NCBI GenBank assembly: GCA_031273445.1
Contig: JAISRV010000363.1
Coordinates: 1 to 15,059 of the forward strand
Length of the DNA stretch: 15,059 nucleotides
Direction: 5' to 3'
Source: Candidatus Adiutrix sp.
GTDB lineage: Bacteria > Desulfobacterota > Desulfarculia > Adiutricales > Adiutricaceae
In this document: positions 6,636 to 12,334 of the stretch, one piece after another
Numbering within the stretch: position 1 is the first letter of the stretch
Layout: the number at the start of each line of letters is the position of its first letter
The notes under the pieces: model-generated
The model's input: only the letters and a program-made list of their open reading frames with translations
Told to the model about the DNA's origin: nothing
Databases searched by the model: none
Program-made: the position numbers and the translations under genes

Positions 6636-7646
6636 TTAAAATCCCTCCCTGGCGGCCTCGACTATGGCCTTCAGATTAGCCAGCGGCGTGGTCAGCGGCA
6701 CGGCGCACTCCGGCGAAACCAGCCTCAGGCCGGCCTTAATAACCTGGCGGGTCTCCTGGTAAACGGTTTCCGGGGCGCCTTGCAAAAGGACATCGGGATT
6801 GTTGATGTTCCCGGTCAGGGTTATGCGTCCCCCGACCTTCTCCAAGGCCTCGGCGGCATTGTTGGCCGACTCGAAGTGGTAGACGTCGACTCCGCTTTCG
6901 GCGAAGAGTTCCATCCGGTCCATGGTCCGTCCGCAGACATGGAGGATGACCGGCCCCCCGATTTCCTTTAAAAGCTCCTTGTGCGTCGGCAGCAACAAGT
7001 CGCGGTAGTGGTAAGGCCCCACCAGGTTTCCGGTGGCGTGGTCGGCCATGACCACCACGTCGGCGCCGGCCCGGAACTGAGCCTTGGCGAAGGCGATGGT
7101 CACCGGGGCCAGCGACTCGACCATTTTTTTAACCAGGTCGAATTTTTTCCGCCCCACGGCCGTCAGAAATCTCTGGGTGCCGACCATATGGTAGGACAGA
7201 GTCCAGGGCCCCATGACCTTGCCGATGATGGCGGCCCGCCCGCCGACCTCGCGCCTTAAAATCTCCAGGGCCCTTAAGACCACGGCCAGAGAGGGTTTCT
7301 CCAGGATATTGTCGGGGACGACCACCCTGCCGAAATCCTGATAGGGAAAGGTCTTGCTGTCGGGCATCATGCCGGGCGTCCCCCAGTCCATGTCCACGCC
7401 GAAGGCGGCCGACTCCTGATGGACGGAGTACTCGGGCATGACCGAGTCGAAACCCAGAAGCTCATGGCCAGCTAGGGCCAGCCTGGCCATGGTCTCGGCC
7501 TTGAGGTGGGCTTCGGGAAACCAGGCCTCGCTGGCCTTCATGAGCTCCTGGCAGGCGATCGAGGTGGGATTTATGACCGCCGGCCTTTGCCCGTCGCGGC
7601 CGCCATAGATGTAGGACATGACCAGGTTGTGGGGGGTTGACTTCAT
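6636..7646 (-). CDS. MtaA/MtbA-like zinc methyltransferase (URO-D family)
   Basis: A 336-residue URO-D superfamily protein with the complete zinc triad of MtaA/MtbA-type methylcobamide:thiol methyltransferases: H236 and C238 in HVCG, and C314 in SPECAVPLTTP near the C-terminus. The region GKVMGPWTLSYHMVG (142-156) and the TGNINNP segment (278-284) also fit that group. Such enzymes move a methyl group from a methyl-corrinoid protein to a zinc-bound thiol (coenzyme M in methanogens). In a bacterium the acceptor is uncertain. The start has only a weak GCGAG ribosome site. It lies 102 bp after gntR, a gap containing the duplicated gntR tail, and 1 bp before the next URO-D gene. Confidence 0.87.
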   Translation of the reverse strand: MKSTPHNLVMSYIYGGRDGQRPAVINPTSIACQELMKASEAWFPEAHLKAETMARLALAGHELLGFDSVMPEYSVHQESAAFGVDMDWGTPGMMPDSKTFPYQDFGRVVVPDNILEKPSLAVVLRALEILRREVGGRAAIIGKVMGPWTLSYHMVGTQRFLTAVGRKKFDLVKKMVESLAPVTIAFAKAQFRAGADVVVMADHATGNLVGPYHYRDLLLPTHKELLKEIGGPVILHVCGRTMDRMELFAESGVDVYHFESANNAAEALEKVGGRITLTGNINNPDVLLQGAPETVYQETRQVIKAGLRLVSPECAVPLTTPLANLKAIVEAAREGF

Positions 7647-7659
7647 AAATATCTCGCAA

Positions 7660-7817
7660 ATGTTCGGGGTTACTCGGCTTTCCAGCCAGACAGGCTGGAA
7701 AGCTCGGTTTTAAACACCTGGCTCAGCCAACGTGTTCAATGTTCGGGGCTAGTCGGCTTTCCAGCCAGGCAGGTTGGCCAGCTCGGTTTTAAATACCTGG
7801 CTCAGGCCGGCGTGTTC
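7660..7817 (-). repeat. Tandem duplication of the gntR 3' end
   Basis: Two direct copies of about 79 bp lie side by side: 7739-7817 forms the end of the gntR gene and 7660-7737 follows its stop. Read on the minus strand the second copy would encode SQVFKTELSSLSGWKAE and a TAA, against SQVFKTELANLPGWKAD and TAG in the gene. It has one base deleted near its 5' end, no start and several substitutions. It is a dead remnant, either of an old tandem duplication or of a lost second GntR gene. Confidence 0.85.
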
Positions 7818-8519
7818 CTTGAAATGCTCCTCAATGTTCACGGCCACATCGTGGAGATGCTCCACTAAGGTCAGCTCAGCCTTTTCCAGGTTCCGGTCGG
7901 TGATGTGCTTGACCAGCCTGGCGTGAAAAACGTAAGCGTGGGAGGCCGCGGTCTTAATCCTGGTGACCTCGGTGATGAACTGCGACAAGCCGTCCCAGAT
8001 GAGCCCGAGAAACTGCATCATGACTTTATTCTGGCTGATCTCAATCAAGGCCCGGTGAAACTCGCTGTCGAGCCTGGAGAACCTGTCGCCGTCGCCGACG
8101 TTTCGGCCCTGCTCGATGAGCATGCGGTTGAGGTTCTTGATGTCTTCCTTGGAAGCCCGGCGCACCGCAAGTTTCACCGCGGTCTGCTCAAGGTAGAGCC
8201 TGGCTTCCATGAACTCGATCACATCAGTCGATTTCAAAAATATGTGCTGCCCGACAGCGGAAACATAACCGCTGGCCGAGCTGTTGACCACTATGGTGCC
8301 CACTCCGGGCTTGGCTGACAGAAAACCTAAAAGGGTCAGCTTGTTTATGGCCTCCCTGACGGTCGAGCGGCTGACCCCGAACTCCTCGGCCATGAGGTCC
8401 TGAGTCGGGAACCTGTGCCCTTCGGGCAACTCGCCGCTGGCGATGCGCTGATGGAGGTAGTTGAAAACCTCATCGACCGCCGAAAGTTTGGTTATTGTCT
8501 TGCTCATGTTTGTCGACAT
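7749..8519 (-). CDS. FadR-type GntR transcriptional regulator
   Basis: A 256-residue repressor/activator. A winged-helix GntR domain occupies residues about 14-80 (LPEGHRFPTQDLMAEEFGVS, RSTVREAINKLTLLGFL, PGVGTIV). A C-terminal FCD ligand domain occupies about 100-235, with the metal-site pattern D151, H155, H199 and H221. FCD regulators often respond to small organic acids or sugar acids, which fits the TRAP genes just upstream. The ATG at 8519 is 1 bp past the dctM stop, so translation is probably coupled; M5 (8507) is an alternative start. It likely controls its own operon through the palindrome at 12038-12054. The effector is unknown. Confidence 0.93.
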   Translation of the reverse strand: MSTNMSKTITKLSAVDEVFNYLHQRIASGELPEGHRFPTQDLMAEEFGVSRSTVREAINKLTLLGFLSAKPGVGTIVVNSSASGYVSAVGQHIFLKSTDVIEFMEARLYLEQTAVKLAVRRASKEDIKNLNRMLIEQGRNVGDGDRFSRLDSEFHRALIEISQNKVMMQFLGLIWDGLSQFITEVTRIKTAASHAYVFHARLVKHITDRNLEKAELTLVEHLHDVAVNIEEHFKEHAGLSQVFKTELANLPGWKAD

Positions 8520-8520
8520 T

Positions 8521-9831
8521 CTATTTCTTCAACAGATACAGCGGCAAGTCGTGCCAGACGGTCACGACTATGAGCATAATAACGGTCACGATCAGGTAAG
8601 GCAAGGTCGCCTTGTATATCCGGGTCATGGTTATGTCGTCGGGCGTGATGCTCTTCATGTAGAACGACGACGGCGCAAACGGCGGGGTCAGGTAAGACAC
8701 CTGCATGTTCATGCAGTAGAGAACCCCGAACCAAATGGGGTTGAGGCCATAGCTCAAAATAACCGGGAGAAAGATCGGAATGGTCAAAAACAGTATGCCC
8801 ATCCAGTCCAGAAAGCAGCCCAGGAAAATCCAGATGATGTTTATGAGCGCCAATGTGCCCCAGACGCCCAGGTCCATGCCTAAAATGGCGTCCCTGACGA
8901 ACTGGGTGCCGCCGGCCAGGGTGTAGGCCCCGATTATGGTCTGGGCCCCAAAGAAAATCCAGGCCAGCATGCAGCTGACTTTGACCGTCTCCAGGCAGGA
9001 TTCCCAGATCATCTTCAAACTGAAGGTCTTCATTATAAAAGAGCAGATGAGCACCAGCACCACGCCCACGCCCGCGGCTTCATTGGGAGTGGCTACGCCG
9101 AGGTAGATCGAGCCCAAGACCCCAAAAGTGACGCATATGGGCAGGACCAGGGATTTGAGGACCTTTAAACGCTCCTTTAGAGGCAAATTTCTCAATTCAT
9201 CCGGAGGCAACGGGGCGGCCTCGGGGTGACGCCGGCAATGGATGACGATGAAGCCGGTGTAGCCCAGGGCCAGCAATAATCCAGGGATGATGCCGGCGGT
9301 GAAGAGCTGGGCCACCGAGACGCTGGCCGTCATGCCGTAGACTATGAAGACCACCGAAGGGGGGATGAGCGTGGCCAGGCCGCCGCCGGCGGCCAGGGCC
9401 CCCAGGGCCAGGGTGTCGTCGTATTTGTTTTTGAGCATCTGCGGCAAGGCTATCATGCCCAGGGTCACTATCTCGGCGCCCACCACCCCGACCATGGCGG
9501 CCATGATGATGTTGGCGAAGATGGTGCCGATGGCCAGCCCGCCCCGCAAGCCTCCGGCCCAGATGTAAGCGGCCTTGAACAGCGATTCGGCCACCCCGGA
9601 CCTCTGGAGTATGCTGGCCATCATCACAAACAGAGGCACAGCCATGAGGGTCGAGCTCTGGGCCATGTCGAAGATCCTGTTGACAAAGCTTGAGACTGGA
9701 CCAAGGGTGTCGAACTGGATCAAACACAGTATCATGGCCGTCGCGCCCAGGCTCCAGGACAGAGGCTGCCCCATGCACAGCATGAGTATGAGGCAGGCCA
9801 CCAACAGGACGCTGATTAGTCCGATGCTCAT
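8521..9831 (-). CDS. dctM: TRAP transporter large permease (DctM)
   Basis: A 436-residue inner-membrane protein rich in hydrophobic helices (about 12), the transport subunit of a tripartite ATP-independent periplasmic system that brings in organic acids with Na+. Typical segments are AVPLFVMMASILQRSG, the IPPSVVFIVYG region and the PNEAAGVGVVL motif. The start is placed at MSIGLISVLL because GAGGG lies 6-7 bases before it and the length then fits the family. A longer reading frame extends to 9945, but its extra 38 residues run through a repeat-containing spacer and are not hydrophobic. It is followed directly by gntR. Confidence 0.94.
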   Translation of the reverse strand: MSIGLISVLLVACLILMLCMGQPLSWSLGATAMILCLIQFDTLGPVSSFVNRIFDMAQSSTLMAVPLFVMMASILQRSGVAESLFKAAYIWAGGLRGGLAIGTIFANIIMAAMVGVVGAEIVTLGMIALPQMLKNKYDDTLALGALAAGGGLATLIPPSVVFIVYGMTASVSVAQLFTAGIIPGLLLALGYTGFIVIHCRRHPEAAPLPPDELRNLPLKERLKVLKSLVLPICVTFGVLGSIYLGVATPNEAAGVGVVLVLICSFIMKTFSLKMIWESCLETVKVSCMLAWIFFGAQTIIGAYTLAGGTQFVRDAILGMDLGVWGTLALINIIWIFLGCFLDWMGILFLTIPIFLPVILSYGLNPIWFGVLYCMNMQVSYLTPPFAPSSFYMKSITPDDITMTRIYKATLPYLIVTVIMLIVVTVWHDLPLYLLKK

Positions 9832-9999
9832 AAATCCCTCGCATGAAAAATGTGACTTGTTTCCAAGGTCCAATCGGACCGCTAAAAAAAAACTCTCGAG
9901 AACAAAGAGCGGCGCGGGCGGACAAGGTCCCGGCCAGGTCAACAATCAGGCCGATAAAAAAACTCTCGAGAACCGTAGAGCGGCGCCCGGCTGTGTTTT
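9832..9999 (-). other. dctQ-dctM spacer
   Basis: A 168-bp gap between genes that usually abut or overlap in TRAP operons. It holds two copies of a roughly 37-bp direct repeat, a small GGTCC/GGACC hairpin (9867-9880) and the dctM ribosome site. No gene was found. Confidence 0.6.
9883..9991. repeat. Direct repeat pair, about 37 bp each
   Basis: Copies at 9883-9919 and 9955-9991 share T(A)7-9, then CTCTCGAGAAC, then (T)AGAGCGGCGC, with a period of 72 bp. Differences are the A-run length and a few bases near the middle and end. The second copy ends next to the dctQ stop, where CCGGCT/AGCCGG (9987-10007) can form a hairpin over the stop codon. Confidence 0.75.
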
Positions 10000-10530
10000 T
10001 TAGCCGGACCCCTTTTTGGACGGAGGCTCAAAGAGCGCCCGGCCCGTCAAGAGCATGTGCAGATCTTTCAAGACCTTGGCCAGGCCCTGGAGCATGACCA
10101 GAACGAAGCCGGCGAAGAGGATTATCTTCATCGGCCAGACCATCGGGTTCCAGGCGGTGTAGCTGTGTTCGTCAAGTTTTATCGACTGGATCATGTAAGG
10201 CCAGATGACTTTGAGCATAAAAAGGATATAGACGGAAAAGAAGCAGAAATTCAGGCAATCAAGGCCGGCCCTGGTTCTTTGGGAAAGCTTGGAATAGAAA
10301 ATGTCCACCCTGACATGGGCGTCGTTTTTGATGTTCAGAGCGCCGCCCAACAGGTAGCAGATTCCGCAGAGCATGGCCGTGGTCTCGGAAACCCACAAGG
10401 TCGGCCGGTCCAAAAATTTTCTCATCACAATCTCGTAACAGATGATGAAGGCGGCCAGGAAAGGCAGGGGGGCCGCTATGGCGCCGCTTATGGCGGAAAT
10501 TTTCTCAATGACCCTGACCAGTGTTTTCAC
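10000..10530 (-). CDS. dctQ: TRAP transporter small permease (DctQ)
   Basis: A 176-residue inner-membrane protein with four predicted helices (about 16-36, 48-66, 91-110 and 134-152). Family-like features are EIVMRKFLDRPTLWVSE and the DAHVRVDIFY loop, which matches the 'xHVRVD' signature of DctQ proteins. It pairs with DctM as the membrane complex of the TRAP system. The start is GTG (complement of 10528-10530) with GGAGGC 8 bases upstream. It follows dctP after a 191-bp spacer that is strongly structured, an arrangement that could lower permease expression relative to the binding protein. Confidence 0.92.
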   Translation of the reverse strand: MKTLVRVIEKISAISGAIAAPLPFLAAFIICYEIVMRKFLDRPTLWVSETTAMLCGICYLLGGALNIKNDAHVRVDIFYSKLSQRTRAGLDCLNFCFFSVYILFMLKVIWPYMIQSIKLDEHSYTAWNPMVWPMKIILFAGFVLVMLQGLAKVLKDLHMLLTGRALFEPPSKKGSG

Positions 10531-10635
10531 CTTTTACGCCTCCGACCGGTTCAGGCCGTTTAGCCTGAACGGGAAATGACGGTCGCCGTCAGCTTTGGGA
10601 CCAGAGGACTGCGCGCGGTCGGACAGTCGCTCTCG

Positions 10636-10713
10636 CGCCTGGCCAGCGTCCTGTGTGGCTAGAAGGAACTAACCGCACAGGACCGCCAGGCGCCGGCCGC
10701 ATCGGCCGGCGCC
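10636..10713 (-). promoter_or_regulatory. Stacked hairpins after dctP
   Basis: Just 8 bases past the dctP stop is a perfect 10-bp stem (GGCGCCGGCC/GGCCGGCGCC, 10689-10713, 5-base loop). Next comes a long hairpin with outer stem CGCCTGGC/GCCAGGCG (10636-10643 with 10685-10692) and an inner 11-bp stem (10648-10658 with 10673-10683, one mismatch in the minus-strand RNA). The two structures share 10689-10692, so they cannot both form fully. There is no U-run, so RNA processing or stabilisation of the dctP message is more likely than termination. Confidence 0.6.
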
Positions 10714-10721
10714 GAAACAGC

Positions 10722-11762
10722 CTACTTGATGCGGCCCAACTCCCTTAGCCAGGCCTCTTGGGATTCTATGACTTCCTTGCAATCGGCGTTCTTGGTCTTC
10801 CATTCCTGCCAGACGGACATGGCGAACTCCCTGGCCTTGGCCTTGTTTTCGTCAGACCAGGTTATAATCTTGACCTTGGAGCCAGGCAGACGGCTCTTGG
10901 CCACGAAATCGAGATCAGCCACGGCGATGAGCTCGACGGAATCCCAGCACCAGCGGCGGACCGCGGTCTCGACGATGGCCTTCAGATCCGGGCTCAGCTT
11001 GTTCCATTCATCGATGTTGACGGTGAAGTCGCCTATGGGCATGGAGTGAAAGCCCGGGTAGACGGCATAATCGACGCCGTTAAGGTCATAGAGACCCAGG
11101 GAATTGTTGACGCCGACGGTGCTCCAGTCGCAAGCGTCGATGACGCCCTTATCCAGGGCCGGGAAGATCTCGTTGCCCGGCAGCTGGATGACCGAGGCCC
11201 CGGCCTTGGCCATCATTTCAGCCTGCATGCCCTGGGAGAGACGTATTTTCAAGCCCTTGAAATCTTCGACGCTCTGAAGGGGCCTGCGGCTGGGCCAGCT
11301 CTCCACGCCCCAGAACATGGCCCCCACGGTGTAGCCCTTGAAAGGAGCGTAGAGCTTGCGCATCAGCTCCAGGCCGCCTTTGTAGTTCAGCCAGGCGTCC
11401 AGTTCCCAGGGATGCTCGTAGGCGAAGATCAGATCGCTGACCGCGGCGAAGGCCGGGTTCTTGGGCGCGGCGTAGCCGGGCCAGACATGAATGACCTGAA
11501 GAACATTGTTCTGCAGCGCATCCAGGGTCTCATTTTGAGGCACAATGGCCCCGCTGGGATAAGACTCGATGATCAGCCGGCCTCCGCTCATGAGTTCAAT
11601 GTTTTTGCACAGGTCTTCGAAAGTTTTCTGCGGTATCTCGCCGGCGTTCCACAGCGTCTGGGCCTTCCAGACGATTGGCTTGGCCTCCTGGGCGGAGGCG
11701 GGCTGGTTCCAAACCAAGAGACACAACAGGGCCAACAGGGTTAAGCCGATTTTTTTCGTCAT
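10722..11762 (-). CDS. dctP: TRAP transporter substrate-binding protein (DctP family)
   Basis: A 346-residue periplasmic protein that captures the substrate for the DctQM permease. It has a Sec signal peptide (MTKK, hydrophobic core 5-18, likely cut at ASA-QEA, 24/25). The mature part shows the DctP fold signatures: GLKIR (170-174, with R174 in the place of the conserved carboxylate-binding arginine), LPGNEIFPALDKGVIDACDW (194-213) and YPGFHSMP (235-242). The 'PGxEIxPALxxGVIDAxxW' form is common in the TakP-like branch that binds keto and other organic acids, so the ligand is most likely a carboxylate. A good AAGGAGAA ribosome site lies 6 bases before the ATG. It is the first gene after the promoter at 12048-12075. 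Confidence 0.93.
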   Translation of the reverse strand: MTKKIGLTLLALLCLLVWNQPASAQEAKPIVWKAQTLWNAGEIPQKTFEDLCKNIELMSGGRLIIESYPSGAIVPQNETLDALQNNVLQVIHVWPGYAAPKNPAFAAVSDLIFAYEHPWELDAWLNYKGGLELMRKLYAPFKGYTVGAMFWGVESWPSRRPLQSVEDFKGLKIRLSQGMQAEMMAKAGASVIQLPGNEIFPALDKGVIDACDWSTVGVNNSLGLYDLNGVDYAVYPGFHSMPIGDFTVNIDEWNKLSPDLKAIVETAVRRWCWDSVELIAVADLDFVAKSRLPGSKVKIITWSDENKAKAREFAMSVWQEWKTKNADCKEVIESQEAWLRELGRIK

Positions 11763-12047
11763 TACTGTTCTCCTTGCAAAAAAAATTGAAAAATAGCCGA
11801 GCCCCTGAATTTAAAAAGAAATTTTTAAATTCAGTCGAACTCTCCCATGCCGCCTTGGAAGACTGACGGTCTTCCCGGGTATCCTTCGGAATATGGCTTT
11901 TCGCTCCCCATCGAGCCTGGCCGGACTGGCCGCCGACTTGCCGGTCTGGCCAAAAAGAGTTTGGCGGCCGAGCCTCAGGCGCCCAGGACTTCACTGGCGG
12001 AGGTCTGGAACGAGCGAAAAGTATTCTTAAGTTAGCCTGATAATCTT
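11763..12047 (-). promoter_or_regulatory. Long structured leader before dctP
   Basis: Between the promoter and dctP is about 280 bp with no credible gene but several inverted repeats: CTGAATTTAAAAA/TTTTTAAATTCAG (11805-11834, perfect 13-bp stem, 4-base loop), GGAAGAC/GTCTTCC (11857-11875), an 8-of-9-bp GC stem (11918-11926 with 11944-11952), an imperfect stem at 11983-12008, and a perfect 10-bp long-range pair (11897-11906 with 12012-12021) that encloses the last two. It does not match a riboswitch class I can recognise by eye. Confidence 0.4.
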
Positions 12048-12054
12048 ATTATCA
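12038..12054. promoter_or_regulatory. Palindromic operator candidate for the TRAP operon
   Basis: TGATAATCTTATTATCA is a perfect inverted repeat with 7-bp arms and a 3-bp centre. It covers the -10 box of the dctP promoter. The size and position fit a GntR-family dimer, and the operon encodes such a regulator (7749-8519). A second, imperfect TTGTCCGATCAA dyad lies in the spacer at 12057-12068. Confidence 0.5.
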
Positions 12055-12075
12055 TATTGTCCGATCAAATGTCAA
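12048..12075 (-). promoter_or_regulatory. Promoter of the TRAP/methyltransferase operon
   Basis: On the minus strand there is a perfect TTGACA (complement of 12070-12075), a 16-bp spacer and GATAAT (complement of 12048-12053), 11 of 12 matches to the sigma70 consensus. Transcription would start near 12040 and read into dctP after a leader of about 280 bases. Confidence 0.7.
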
Positions 12076-12228
12076 TAGCGCCAAAAAAAATAATTTTCGC
12101 CCCAGCCTGCGCTTGGCGTCAACATGTTTATTTAATTTAGTTTTTTATTGGCCAGGATGAATTCGGGCTTAACTGAAGGGCTTTATGAAAGAAGCAAGGC
12201 GGGCGCCGCCCGGCCTAAACCAGGTTGG

Positions 12229-12310
12229 TAGGGGCGAGGGCGATTGCCCGTCAGCCCGCCCTTCTTGGTTGGCGTAGAAAATGAAGAGGGCGGGTTGACC
12301 CCGCCCCTAA
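12229..12310. repeat. GC-rich palindromic element between larA and the TRAP promoter
   Basis: Two inverted arms (12229-12262 and 12287-12310) share TAGGGGCG...CAnCCCGCCCT, and each has an inner hairpin (GGGCGATTGCCC at 12239-12250; GGGCGGG/CCCGCCC at 12288-12306). It looks like a dispersed palindromic repeat and may also end the larA transcript. The rest of the gap (12076-12228) shows only AT-rich and GC-rich stretches without a gene. Confidence 0.55.
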
Positions 12311-12334
12311 GGGAAATGCGGTCAGAGCCGTAAA

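Noticed and set aside
5564..7646. The two URO-D genes as haem-pathway hemE
   Set aside because: Their zinc-type or HSDG motifs, the linked corrinoid domain and the transporter operon fit methyltransferases; no other haem genes are present.
9843..9856. AAAAATGTGA similarity to the hairpin-B core
   Set aside because: Only about ten AT-rich bases match, with no second arm; chance is likely.
9832..9945. N-terminal extension of DctM by 38 residues
   Set aside because: The extension reads through the repeat-containing spacer; GAGGG before the internal ATG and family length support the start at 9831.
10758..11744. 328-codon plus-strand open frame opposite dctP
   Set aside because: Shadow of a well-supported binding-protein gene; no ribosome site or family motif.
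11596..11994. 132-codon minus-strand open frame over the dctP leader
   Set aside because: It runs out of frame into dctP, has no ribosome site or motif, and passes through inverted repeats of the leader.
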